This document shows positions 15,901-24,292 of a stretch of 34,842 bases of DNA, piece after piece. Position numbers and translations under genes: made by a program. Location: the NCBI GenBank assembly GCA_020348885.1, contig CP070755.1:902164-937005 (forward strand). The letters run 5' to 3'. This DNA comes from Candidatus Coatesiibacteriota bacterium (GTDB lineage: Bacteria > RBG-13-66-14 > B26-G2 > WVWN01 > G020348885). Within the stretch, counting starts at the first letter, position 1. Each line of letters opens with the position of its first letter. A model generated the notes under the pieces. It worked only from the letters and a program-made list of their open reading frames with translations, searched no databases and was not told the DNA's origin.

Positions 15901-16598
15901 TTCGCCCTCGCCGTCATCTCCACGAGCCAACGGTGAATGGGTAACATATCCTTGAACCTGTCGAGACAGTAGTCGATTATGCGTGGTTCGTAAATCTCGT
16001 CGGGAACCGCTAACTCGACGCCGGCCGTCAGCCCGTTATAAAGAAGCAGCTCAGCGTTCTCGTGGTCGGGGTCAAATCCCTTGGGCGTCTTCTTGTAGTG
16101 CTTCCGACCGACGTTATACCCTTTACCAGATACCTCGTCTATAGCCCAGACCAACGCCGGACCGTAAACCGGATGGACGACCGATTTACGGTACTCTTCC
16201 AGTAGGTGTTTCGGAAAGATATAAACCCCGACGCCGAGGAACAAGCCGGGCGGCTCCAAGTGGAAGTAAAAACCGGAGTTCTCCATCCTCGGGCCGACGC
16301 CCTCCCAGAACCATAACCCCAGGTGGGTTTTATAAGGGCTTTTATCCTTGCTGAAGCGCGTGTCCCGGTAAATGCGGAAGATAGACTTATTCACCCTCGG
16401 GTCGGCGACGATCTCGGGCGTGATTTCCCGCAATCGTTCCCCCATCGAGACTACGAAAGAACGGGCCGGCGCCATAACGTAGTCCTCGAAATCGGCCTTG
16501 TGCTTCTCGAACCAGACCTTGTCGTTATTCTCGGCCAGCCCCTCGAAGAATTCTACGCATTCCCTTGGAAAACCGACGAAATCCCGTTCATTCGTCAT
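15897..16598 (-). CDS. DUF2461-family protein
   Basis: A 233-aa soluble protein of the DUF2461 (TIGR02453) family, recognised by FPRECVEFFEGLAENNDKVWFEKHK near the N-terminus, the central RIYRDTRFSKDKSPYKTH and the downstream GFYFHLEPPGLFLGVG segment. The family is widespread and uncharacterised; no catalytic residues are known. ATG 16598 follows a purine-rich ribosome site (GGGGGCGGAAG). Translation is coupled to DUF429 through a GTGA overlap. Confidence 0.88.
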   Translation of the reverse strand: MTNERDFVGFPRECVEFFEGLAENNDKVWFEKHKADFEDYVMAPARSFVVSMGERLREITPEIVADPRVNKSIFRIYRDTRFSKDKSPYKTHLGLWFWEGVGPRMENSGFYFHLEPPGLFLGVGVYIFPKHLLEEYRKSVVHPVYGPALVWAIDEVSGKGYNVGRKHYKKTPKGFDPDHENAELLLYNGLTAGVELAVPDEIYEPRIIDYCLDRFKDMLPIHRWLVEMTARAK

Positions 16599-16638
16599 CT
16601 TCCGCCCCCTCTACTAATCTCCCCCGCGACCCTTACGG

Positions 16639-17637
16639 TTATTTCATCGCCGTAATCATCGGGTCGCCCTCTATCGCCGCGGGCGTCTCAATCGCCTTCT
16701 CTACGACCGGTTTCACCAACGCGTCGACGCCCTCCAAATCGCTCGGTCGGTCTTGAGGAGCGAGTTGGTCAAAAAGCGAACCGGCCGCGTCGGCGCCGCT
16801 TTCGGTCGGCAACACTTCCCGAAACCCGACGTCTGCCAACCACGCAGCGAGGGTCCTCCCGGACGGGTGGCGCAGAGGACACGCGCGTACGTCGGTTATC
16901 CTAGGCGCGACCTCCTCTAACGCTTCCGGCGTTACGTCGTCTAATGTAATCTCGCCGGTACCGCCGGTTATCGTTTTATTTAGGTGCTGGGCGGACACGT
17001 CAAAGACCAGATTGAACTGGTCGGCCCGCTCCTCGTCTATATGACGGTCCGTGAGTATGAGCTGCGCCGTTTCGCCGCCGACTGACCTGACCCAGACTTC
17101 CCGTTCCCTCCCGTCGCGGTATCTGGCGAGGGCCTCGTACCACACCCTCAGTCGCCCGCCTGGTCGTATAACCCGATAGATTTCCTCGAGCGCGAACAGG
17201 GGATCCGGCGTCTGCTCCACCGACGACGCGGCCATAGCGCCGTCGAAGTGACCGTCCGGAAAAGGTAACCGGGTCGAGTGGGGAACGTGTACGAACGCCG
17301 CGTTCTCAATCCCCAGCCGTTCGGCGTTCTCTTCGCACGCTTCGACCCGGCGTTTCGACGCGTCGACGCCCACTACCTCGCCCGCGAACGGCGCAACGTT
17401 CAACGACGGCCAGCCGTCGCCCGGGCCGAAGTCCAACAAACGCCCGCTGCCCGTCGAATAGAGGTAGTCGAAAGTAAAACCCCGTTCCCGCCAATCGCCT
17501 CGTGAAGTCGTATCGAACGGTCGGTAGATTATCGGAAGGCATCGCTCCGACTGCGAGTCCATCTCGTCGTAGATAAACTCGGCGGAATCGCAAACCCGCG
17601 GGTTCAAGTTCTTTTTTATCCAATCGAATACGTCCAA
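16639..17637 (-). CDS. SAM-dependent class I methyltransferase
   Basis: A 332-aa protein with a Rossmann methyltransferase core: motif I LLDFGPGDGW (67-76), the acidic motif II VVGVDASKRRVEAC, motif III FDGAMAASSVEQTPD and the post-motif IRPGGRLRVW. About 130 residues follow the core and are not assigned. The reading frame is closed by a stop seven codons before TTG 17637, so the start is TTG 17637 or an internal ATG (M26). No clear ribosome site marks either. The substrate is unknown. Confidence 0.85.
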   Translation of the reverse strand: MDVFDWIKKNLNPRVCDSAEFIYDEMDSQSERCLPIIYRPFDTTSRGDWRERGFTFDYLYSTGSGRLLDFGPGDGWPSLNVAPFAGEVVGVDASKRRVEACEENAERLGIENAAFVHVPHSTRLPFPDGHFDGAMAASSVEQTPDPLFALEEIYRVIRPGGRLRVWYEALARYRDGREREVWVRSVGGETAQLILTDRHIDEERADQFNLVFDVSAQHLNKTITGGTGEITLDDVTPEALEEVAPRITDVRACPLRHPSGRTLAAWLADVGFREVLPTESGADAAGSLFDQLAPQDRPSDLEGVDALVKPVVEKAIETPAAIEGDPMITAMK

Positions 17638-17677
17638 TTGAATCGTTGCTTGTTACGAGACGGAACGCAGTCCGCCG

Positions 17678-18040
17678 TCAATAATCGATTTCGTCAAACT
17701 CGCCGCGGATTACGCGGTCGGCCGAGCCGATAAGGTTGACGGCGCGTTTGAACAATTCGGTGATTTCGGGTTCCTCGTCGACGGCGGCCATTATTTCTTC
17801 ACAACGTTTGGAGCTTTCGTAGAAGTTTAAACCGACCCAAAGTTCTTCGTTCCCGCTCGTTGGAACAACGTCGGAAACCCCCGTTAGGCCATACCTCTGA
17901 GCGCCGTCGGCCAGTCGAAAGATTTCTTCTCCGCTGGCGCCGTGTTTTTCGTAAATCGTCCGCGCTCTTGACGATATCTCGAGGAACTCTTTAACACCGT
18001 TCTTCGGGACGCGATATATGTAAAGCTGTAAATAAGCCAT
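17678..18040 (-). CDS. DUF1428-like small protein (ferredoxin-like fold)
   Basis: A 120-aa soluble protein. The opening MAYLQLYIYRVPKNGVKEFLEISSRA and the closing IRGEFDEIDY match the layout of DUF1428 (YbaA-like) proteins, whose fold is a dimeric alpha/beta barrel; the match is by eye only. ATG 18040 is preferred over the adjacent GTG because GGAGG sits five bases upstream of it. It follows the propeller gene by 17 bp in the same run. Function unknown. Confidence 0.65.
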   Translation of the reverse strand: MAYLQLYIYRVPKNGVKEFLEISSRARTIYEKHGASGEEIFRLADGAQRYGLTGVSDVVPTSGNEELWVGLNFYESSKRCEEIMAAVDEEPEITELFKRAVNLIGSADRVIRGEFDEIDY

Positions 18041-18057
18041 CACCGCCTCCGTTAGTA

Positions 18058-20058
18058 TTATTTATACCCAGCGTCAGGGTCTCCGACCGTGAAATCGGGC
18101 GGTTCGCCGTCATACTCGAGAATCGAGACGCCGCCGGCGGTCGCAAACGCGAGCCGGGTCCGGCCGCCGACCGGCGCCAGCGGCGTTATCCCGCGGCAGT
18201 GCTCGTCGCCCAGGCCGTAGCGGGCGTAGTATCGCTCGACCTCCCCCTCGCCGTCGAGGTCTATCGCGTTTATACCAACGTCCCTAATAGCGACCCAGAG
18301 GTATCCGTCGTTAACTGCCTCCGCCCGAACGTCGGTATGGCTGAGGCCGTCGGTTCGGGTGATGTGGCCTATCACTTCCAGATCGGGCGTAAGTATATCT
18401 ATACCCTGGTCGTACGCCCCTACGTAAACGACACCCTCGGCGGCAGTCAGCGAAAGGAGTCGGGGTGATGATAACCCGTTATCGATATCCACGTAAGTCG
18501 TAGAACCGTCGCCCGCTATTTTAGCCAAGCCGCCCCATCGGGTCGCGACATACAAACCCGTATCGTCCGACGCCAGGTCAACGACGTCGGAAGAGGGGAG
18601 ACCGTCGGCCGTCGTGTACCGCCAGACCGGTTTCAGCGTGCCGTCCAGTTCTATTAAACCCACGGAGGTCCCCAGGAACGGGCGCTCGTCGAAAACGGCG
18701 CAACAGACGCCGCTCCCCCCGAACCCGTTTTCGGTGACGCCGAAGGTCAACCACGTCTCGCGTAACGGGTCAAAGAGGGCAGCCCCCGGTTCCGCCGCCA
18801 CGAAAACCTTACCGCCGAGATACGCGAGGTCCCGGAGTTGGTCCCAATCACTACCCGCCGGGTTCCTGTAGTTCCGGACGGAAAAACCGTCGACGTCGAT
18901 CAACGACAACCCGTCGTTGGTTGCGGCCCACAGGTAATCGCCGGCGTCAAGTACGGCATAGACCGCAGGGCCGGCGAGTCCTTTCGATATAGGTAACGGA
19001 CGCGCGTCGCCGGACGTAGGGTCGAAGACGAAAACGCCGTCGGTAGTCCCGACCAGAACCGTCTCGCCGAAAGGCTCCAGGCAGTTTACCGGCGCGCCGC
19101 TGAAAGACTCGGTTACCCGCCACAGCGGCGACGGCTTCCGCTTCTTTGCGTCCTTTTCCGATTCCCAGTCGAGACCGGTCCCGACGGGGAAAACAAACGG
19201 CTCACCGTCGTCGCGCCGTACGTACAAACCGTCAGCCGCGGCCACGTAGTGGTACCCCGCGAAGTGTAGCCCGTCGTTTACGTCAACTCCCGCGAGCCGC
19301 GGGTGGAACGGCTTTACCATCCCCGAAGCAGGGTGTAGGACACCGGCGCCTCCCGACGTATATATCTCGATCGAGTCGCCCCGCTCGATTATCTTACGGA
19401 TGAACCGGTATCCGCGCGAAGCGACGTGAAGGGTCTGCCATAAATCCAAAACCGGGTCGAAAACGAGAATCTTGTCGTACCCGCCCCAGTAAACCAATCG
19501 GCGTCCGAAGTTAACGCCGTAAACGTCGTCGAGGAGGGTTTGGCCGGGGTTAACGTACGGCGTCCAGCCATCGTCGAGTTGGCGGCTGAGGGGTCTGCTC
19601 GACTTCCAGGTTATGGGCGATTCTACCGGTTCGCCGAACTCCTTGTCAAATCGCCGCGCGCCTTCCAGCGTAGAAACCCATACGTACCGTTCGTCGGCGG
19701 CGACGCCCGTACAATCGTTATACGCGTATCCCCACATACGGATAACGTGTTCAAGAGTACCGTCGAACCTGTCGTACTTCGACAGGCCGTTCCGGGTCGC
19801 GATATAAACGTAATCGTCGTCGGCCGCCAGCCCGGTAGCGTAGTTGTGGCCGAGACCTTCGGCGGTCGTTAACGTGTCGTACGACCCCGTCGGAAAATCG
19901 TACCGTACGACCCCGCCGCCGCGGTAAGAGATCCATATCCAGTAGTCTAACGCGAGAATATCGCTTACGTCGGTTCTCGAAATGACGTTGATCCAATCGG
20001 CCCCCAAAACGTTCACCGAAAGGATAATGCTTAAAACAGCCGGAAATAAACGTTTCAT
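18058..20058 (-). CDS. Exported beta-propeller protein with Reg_prop-type repeats
   Basis: A 666-aa exported protein with signal peptide MKRLFPAVLSIILSVNVLGA. The rest is a series of short repeats of the two-component-regulator propeller type, for example TADGLPSSDVVDLASDD followed by LYVATRWGGLAKI, and TEGLGHNYATGLAADD-like and LWAATNDGLSLI-like variants. No membrane segment, histidine kinase or sorting domain follows, so this is a free periplasmic or extracellular sensor-like propeller. The start ATG 20058 lies 6 bp after the M23 peptidase gene and lacks a strong ribosome site, so coupling is likely. Ligand unknown. Confidence 0.82.
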   Translation of the reverse strand: MKRLFPAVLSIILSVNVLGADWINVISRTDVSDILALDYWIWISYRGGGVVRYDFPTGSYDTLTTAEGLGHNYATGLAADDDYVYIATRNGLSKYDRFDGTLEHVIRMWGYAYNDCTGVAADERYVWVSTLEGARRFDKEFGEPVESPITWKSSRPLSRQLDDGWTPYVNPGQTLLDDVYGVNFGRRLVYWGGYDKILVFDPVLDLWQTLHVASRGYRFIRKIIERGDSIEIYTSGGAGVLHPASGMVKPFHPRLAGVDVNDGLHFAGYHYVAAADGLYVRRDDGEPFVFPVGTGLDWESEKDAKKRKPSPLWRVTESFSGAPVNCLEPFGETVLVGTTDGVFVFDPTSGDARPLPISKGLAGPAVYAVLDAGDYLWAATNDGLSLIDVDGFSVRNYRNPAGSDWDQLRDLAYLGGKVFVAAEPGAALFDPLRETWLTFGVTENGFGGSGVCCAVFDERPFLGTSVGLIELDGTLKPVWRYTTADGLPSSDVVDLASDDTGLYVATRWGGLAKIAGDGSTTYVDIDNGLSSPRLLSLTAAEGVVYVGAYDQGIDILTPDLEVIGHITRTDGLSHTDVRAEAVNDGYLWVAIRDVGINAIDLDGEGEVERYYARYGLGDEHCRGITPLAPVGGRTRLAFATAGGVSILEYDGEPPDFTVGDPDAGYK

Positions 20059-20064
20059 ATAATA

Positions 20065-20805
20065 CTAATCGCGTAGTAAGTACAACCCCCGGGGCGGACG
20101 CAGGCGGACCTCATGTTCACATATATACGCCAGCGGCTCCACCCCCCTGGTCAACGGTACTCCCGGTCGGAGCCCGTCGCATACGTACTTGACGAGCCAT
20201 CGAGGGCGGGATTGGGCCTCGACGCCGAAGTCGAGTTCGAAGTGGAGGTGCGTCGGCGTCCCCTCGGCGTTGCCCGTGGCGCCTACGGCAGCTATCGGGT
20301 CGCCGGGCTCCACCCACCGTCCGACTTGGACGTCGATGGACTCCATATGTATGTAGTAAGTATAGACGCCCCGGCCGTGGTAAACGGCGACCTTATAACC
20401 GGGGCCGGGCCGTGGGCAAAAAGACGCGACCGTCACGACGCCCGCACGGGCGGCGAGAACCGGAGTACCGCCGGGCGCGTATATATCGGTCCCGAAGTGG
20501 TTCCGGCGCCACGTGTTACGGAAGTCGGTCAGACCGTAGGTCTCGGTGTACTCAATCGAGTGAAACGTCGCTCCCTCGACCGGGAAGACGAAGCATAATC
20601 CTCGGAATCGATCGCCGGTGGCGAGCATCCGCCCCTGCTCGTTATCAGGGACCACCAAGCGGCCGGTCTCCGGACTTACGAAACCGAGCGGCCGTTCGAT
20701 TACCGTTTCGGTTTCGGCCGTTTCACCGCCAGCAGGGTAGGATAAAGCCGCGCCGGCGTACGCCAGAGCGGCCAGGCAACAGGTCAGGTAAACGAGCGGC
20801 TCCAT
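20065..20805 (-). CDS. M23-family (LytM-like) metallopeptidase
   Basis: Exported 246-aa peptidoglycan-type endopeptidase. The N-terminal hydrophobic segment (3-22) is a signal sequence. LytM zinc ligands are all present: H103 and D107 in NHFGTDIYAPGG, and H188 in PTHLHFEL; H153 (YYIHM) and H186 match the catalytic histidines. This suggests an active enzyme that cuts cross-links in the cell wall, rather than a degenerate EnvC-like activator. It lies between a lipoprotein gene (12 bp upstream) and the propeller gene (6 bp downstream). GGTTCTTGAACC just before ATG 20805 is an imperfect inverted repeat of no clear meaning. Confidence 0.9.
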   Translation of the reverse strand: MEPLVYLTCCLAALAYAGAALSYPAGGETAETETVIERPLGFVSPETGRLVVPDNEQGRMLATGDRFRGLCFVFPVEGATFHSIEYTETYGLTDFRNTWRRNHFGTDIYAPGGTPVLAARAGVVTVASFCPRPGPGYKVAVYHGRGVYTYYIHMESIDVQVGRWVEPGDPIAAVGATGNAEGTPTHLHFELDFGVEAQSRPRWLVKYVCDGLRPGVPLTRGVEPLAYICEHEVRLRPPRGLYLLRD

Positions 20806-20817
20806 CGGTTCAAGAAC

Positions 20818-21228
20818 CTATTCGCCCAAGTTTGTGGTAATCTTCCACTCGCCGTCTTCGTTAATCAGGAACTGGGTATAGGGTACGCCGTCCAGTTCGT
20901 AGGTCGCCTCGGCGGTGAGCATCTTCACGGTCAGGTTTTCGGGATTCGCTTTTACGTACGGCTCCCGGTTGTCCTTCAGGCTCTTAATAAACCATATCTT
21001 TATCTCATCTTCTGGTAGTCCGCCCACGTCATCGGCGACAGATTTGGTGGAGTTCTCCGAATAACACTCGAACGCCATCTCGAAGTCGCCGTCGCGCATT
21101 GCCTGAATATACGTGGCCATCGTGGTCTCGGGCGTCGCAAACGGCCCTTCGACTTCTTCTTCCTTCGTGCAACCGACGAACGCCGCGAGCGTCGCGACGA
21201 GAACGACGGTTATATAGCATCTAGTCAT
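20818..21228 (-). CDS. Small lipoprotein, NTF2/DUF4878-like
   Basis: A 136-aa lipoprotein with lipobox AFVGC (Cys 20) after a hydrophobic segment. The mature part begins with a charged linker, then TPETTMATYIQAMRDGDFEMAFECYSE and ends with FLINEDGEWKI, the layout of NTF2-like lipoproteins (DUF4878 type) in which a conical pocket binds unknown ligands. ATG 21228 has a strong ribosome site (GGAGG). It belongs to the long minus-strand run, after folE2. Confidence 0.75.
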   Translation of the reverse strand: MTRCYITVVLVATLAAFVGCTKEEEVEGPFATPETTMATYIQAMRDGDFEMAFECYSENSTKSVADDVGGLPEDEIKIWFIKSLKDNREPYVKANPENLTVKMLTAEATYELDGVPYTQFLINEDGEWKITTNLGE

Positions 21229-21261
21229 ACGACCTCCATTAATTCCCTTCGGTATATCCCG

Positions 21262-22047
21262 TTATTTTACCCTTTCTATCCGCGCGAATGCGTCGTGTTG
21301 GTGAATGGACTCGAAGTTGGTACACTCGACTTTATACGCTCGCGCCCGCGGTTCTTCGTCCAAAATAGCCGCGACGCCGCGGACGACATCCTCGACGAAC
21401 CGCGGGTTTTCATAAGCAAGCTCTGTAACCGCTTTCTCGTCCTCTCGTTTTAGAAGGGCGTAAAGGGGAGCCGACGACGCCGACTCAACCCAGTCGATTA
21501 TCTCCTCTATCCATATCAGCTTACGGCCCATAACCTCAACGTAGACGTCGCCCCGCTGGTTGTGGGCGCCGGCCTCCGATATCTCCTTAGAACAGGGACA
21601 CAGGTTCATTACGGGCACTGCGACACCTAAGCCAAAAGCGTATCCGCCGTCTAGGTCGCCGATGAACCGTGCCTTTACCTCGTACGGCGACTTCTCGCCT
21701 GAGACGGGCGCGGCTTTCTCGACGTAGTACGGGAATTCAACGGTTACGTGGGCGCTTTTCGCGTCAAACCGGGCCCGCATATCCCGGAGCACCTTCGCCA
21801 GCGACATATAGTTTATATTGTGTCTGTATACGTTCAGTATCTCGACAAAACGGCTCATATGTGTTCCGCGGAATTGCCCCGGTAAGTCCACGAACATGTC
21901 TACAGTCGCGATGGTGTGTTGGCGGCCCCACGCCCTATCGAGCACTTCCACCGGCATACGGAGGCCCCGAACGCCTACCTGGTTAATTGGTACAGCCGCC
22001 TCGGGCCGGTCGAACGCAATATCGTTTAGCCCTCCGTTATCACTCAT
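21262..22047 (-). CDS. folE2: GTP cyclohydrolase FolE2 (type IB)
   Basis: Converts GTP to 7,8-dihydroneopterin triphosphate, the first step of folate (and queuosine) synthesis. At 261 aa it has the size of the FolE2/GCYH-IB family, which can use metals other than zinc. The metal-site Cys lies in VMNLCPCSKEIS (C150), with H162 in GAHNQRG and the C-terminal NFESIHQHDAF (H249/H251) near the active site. No classical FolE is seen in the window. Zinc-limitation control of folE2 is known in some bacteria; no Zur-like site is evident here. ATG 22047 follows AGGTT. Confidence 0.92.
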   Translation of the reverse strand: MSDNGGLNDIAFDRPEAAVPINQVGVRGLRMPVEVLDRAWGRQHTIATVDMFVDLPGQFRGTHMSRFVEILNVYRHNINYMSLAKVLRDMRARFDAKSAHVTVEFPYYVEKAAPVSGEKSPYEVKARFIGDLDGGYAFGLGVAVPVMNLCPCSKEISEAGAHNQRGDVYVEVMGRKLIWIEEIIDWVESASSAPLYALLKREDEKAVTELAYENPRFVEDVVRGVAAILDEEPRARAYKVECTNFESIHQHDAFARIERVK

Positions 22048-22136
22048 CTAGTAACCTATCGGTATTAACGAAAACGTCCGATGAGTTCAGGTCGGTTAAA
22101 CCGTTACTCGAAACCGGACTAGATACGGACCGCGCG

Positions 22137-22448
22137 TTAATCCTCCCCGTCGTCCGGGTTCGTAACCCGGAACGGGTCGCCGGGGTCCGGCCGGCCGACG
22201 GCCCACGAGCCGAACGGGTCGCCCAGTTCGGCGCCGTTGGACGCGCCGTCGCCGTTACTGTCGAGGGCCGCGAGGGCCGCGGTCCACTGACCGCCGGCCT
22301 CGCGAAAGTCGTCCGCGAACGCACCCGAGTAGTGGCACGTATTACAACTGTTGACGGCACCGTTGGGGACAAACTCCTCGTACCCCCAAAAAGCTAACGA
22401 GGCCACCGACGTAACGATAAAAAATACGAAAGCCGATAACGTCTTCAA
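22137..22448 (-). CDS. Small exported temptin-like protein with CxxCH motif
   Basis: A 103-aa exported protein with signal peptide MKTLSAFVFFIVTSVASLAFW. The mature part reads VPNG, then CNTCH (C35-x2-C38-H39), then DDFREAGGQWTAALAALDSNGDGASNGAELGDPFGSW, which is the layout of temptin domains: PNG, a Cys motif, G-W-T, a DSDGDG calcium-like loop and NGAELGDP. CNTCH is also a possible covalent heme site (cytochrome c type). It is the first gene of the long run, behind the promoter at 22477-22505. Whether it binds heme, copper or calcium is not decided by sequence. Confidence 0.72.
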   Translation of the reverse strand: MKTLSAFVFFIVTSVASLAFWGYEEFVPNGAVNSCNTCHYSGAFADDFREAGGQWTAALAALDSNGDGASNGAELGDPFGSWAVGRPDPGDPFRVTNPDDGED

Positions 22449-22476
22449 GCTGTTCCTCGCGCGGGAAGTCTAACGG

Positions 22477-22505
22477 TGTATAATATACGATAACGAAAGC
22501 GTCAA
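22477..22505 (-). promoter_or_regulatory. Sigma-70-type promoter of the temptin-folE2 gene run
   Basis: On the minus strand TTGACG (22505-22500), 17-bp spacer, TATACA (22482-22477). The start site would be near 22470, about 20 nt before ATG 22448. It is divergent from the NAD(P)HX-repair promoter at 22545. Confidence 0.7.
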
Positions 22506-22544
22506 GTCACTAATAATCCGTACGGCCCGCAGGCTTTATATACC

Positions 22545-22573
22545 TTGACCGCCCGTCCCCCCGCCTTTATAAT
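22545..22573 (+). promoter_or_regulatory. Sigma-70-type promoter of the NAD(P)HX repair gene
   Basis: TTGACC (22545-22550), 17-bp spacer, TATAAT (22568-22573). The start site falls near 22580, only about 10 nt before ATG 22590. An upstream in-frame TTG at 22545 lies inside the promoter and cannot be the start. Confidence 0.82.
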
Positions 22574-22589
22574 CGCAAGCGGTGATAAT

Positions 22590-24209
22590 ATGAAAGTCGT
22601 TACGCCGGCGCAGATGCGTCTCGTGGACGATAAGGTGATAAACGAGCTAGGGGTTCCGTCGCTGGACCTGATGGAGAACGCAGGACGAGCCGTGGCCGAC
22701 GTGATCGCCGATTACGAACCGGCGTCGGTCGTCATCCTCGCCGGCCCGGGGAACAACGGCGGCGACGGCTTAGTAGCCGCTCGATACGTGAACGAACACG
22801 GGGTTTCCGTCGAAATAATCCTGTTCGCCGAACCGGGCCGACTGTCCGGCGACGCCCGTACGAACTACGAACGACTCGACGGTACAAGTGTACGAATTCG
22901 AGAGTACGACGGTAACGACGAACGGTTGTACCAATCGCTTTCTTCGGCAGACGTCGCGATCGACGCCCTATTGGGTACCGGCGCGACCGGCGGTCTCCGA
23001 GAACCTATGGCGTCGACTGTCGAAATACTCGCGGATTCGGAAACCCCGGTAGTGGCGGTGGACGCTCCCTCCGGTATAGACTCTGCGACAGGTGCGGTTC
23101 CGGGTTCCGCGGTAATAGCCGACGAAACGGTAACGATGGGACTGCCCAAGTCCGGCCTTCTCCACTTCCCGGGCCGGGCGTACGTTGGCGCGATACACGT
23201 GGCCGACATAGGCTTTCCCTACAAGCTCTTGCGCGAGCTTCCGTACTCACCCGACGGCGAAAGCTATGGTTTCTTAGTCAGGTTAACCCGCGTCGACGAA
23301 ATCAGGGACTTGCTTCCGGTCCTGGAGTTGAACGCCCATAAAGGCTCGGCCGGACGCGCGTACCTACTCGCCGGTTCCCAAGGGATGGCCGGCGCAGCGG
23401 TGCTGGCGGCACAGAGCGCACTGCGGGCAGGAGCCGGGTTGGTTTACGCCGGTATCCCGAAGTGCATCGACGCGCCGTTCAATTCGACCGCGGTAGAGAC
23501 CGTCGCGAAAGTCTTGCCCGACGCCGATGGGATGTTCGCGCCGGCAGCCCGGGACGCGGTGTTGGCCGACGCCGCGGACGTGGATGCGTTTTGCGCCGGG
23601 CCCGGTATCGGCCGGGGCGACGGCCCTACCGAGTTGTTGGCCGCCGTCGTGAGTAGCATAGGCTTACCGACGCTTATAGACGCCGACGGGATTAACGTAC
23701 TCGGGTTAAACGGCTTGAAGAGCGTCAAGAAAGGCGTAATATCGCCGCACCCGGGCGAGACGGCCGGGCTTTACGGTACGGACATCGCCGAAATCGAAGC
23801 CGACAGGGTCGGGTGGGCGCGCCGGTTGGCGGAAGAGACCGGGTTAAACGTGATTCTAAAAGGATATCTCAGCGTGGTAACAGGACCCGGAAAACCTACG
23901 TTCCTCAACCCGACCGGGAATCCAGGGATGGCTACGGCTGGTTCGGGCGACGTGCTCTCGGGTATCGTCCTGGCGTTCCTCGCGGCCGGATTAGAACCCT
24001 TCGAAGCGGCGTTAGCCGGCACGTACGTCCACGGGCTGGCTGGCGACATAGCCGCGGCCGAACTGGGCGAACGCTCGGTTATCGCCGGCGACATAATGGA
24101 CTTCATCCCGGGAGCATTCGACGAAATCGAAAACGTGGACGAAGACCTGACTCTGGAGCGGGCGTTTGCCGATTATACGCCTTATTGGCCGGAACCGGAT
24201 AACCGATAG
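22590..24209 (+). CDS. nnr: Bifunctional NAD(P)H-hydrate epimerase/dehydratase (NnrE-NnrD)
   Basis: Repairs damaged NADHX and NADPHX. The 539-aa protein joins an N-terminal epimerase (NnrE, about residues 1-215), with NAGRAVADV and GPGNNGGDGLVAARYV, to a C-terminal ATP/ADP-dependent dehydratase (NnrD, about 240-520), with NAHKGSAGRAYLLAGS, VISPHPGETAGL and GNPGMATAGSGDVLSG. This is the usual bacterial fusion at the usual length (about 500-540 aa). ATG 22590 is set by the promoter, whose -10 box is only 17 bp upstream, and by a weak ribosome site (GGTGATAAT). It is followed after 83 bp by an exported protein gene on the same strand. Confidence 0.93.
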   Translation: MKVVTPAQMRLVDDKVINELGVPSLDLMENAGRAVADVIADYEPASVVILAGPGNNGGDGLVAARYVNEHGVSVEIILFAEPGRLSGDARTNYERLDGTSVRIREYDGNDERLYQSLSSADVAIDALLGTGATGGLREPMASTVEILADSETPVVAVDAPSGIDSATGAVPGSAVIADETVTMGLPKSGLLHFPGRAYVGAIHVADIGFPYKLLRELPYSPDGESYGFLVRLTRVDEIRDLLPVLELNAHKGSAGRAYLLAGSQGMAGAAVLAAQSALRAGAGLVYAGIPKCIDAPFNSTAVETVAKVLPDADGMFAPAARDAVLADAADVDAFCAGPGIGRGDGPTELLAAVVSSIGLPTLIDADGINVLGLNGLKSVKKGVISPHPGETAGLYGTDIAEIEADRVGWARRLAEETGLNVILKGYLSVVTGPGKPTFLNPTGNPGMATAGSGDVLSGIVLAFLAAGLEPFEAALAGTYVHGLAGDIAAAELGERSVIAGDIMDFIPGAFDEIENVDEDLTLERAFADYTPYWPEPDNR

Positions 24210-24238
24210 TTAAGACGAAGTAGCCGCCGGTTTTTCGC

Positions 24239-24267
24239 TTGCGCCTTCTGCAAAACACCCGTAATAT
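24239..24267 (+). promoter_or_regulatory. Weak candidate promoter before the exported Ig-like protein
   Basis: TTGCGC (24239-24244), 17-bp spacer, TAATAT (24262-24267). The -35 is poor. It could drive the gene at 24293 in addition to read-through from the nnr gene, after which no terminator is visible. Confidence 0.35.
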
Positions 24268-24292
24268 AGCTACCGAAGGAAAGACGTTACAT

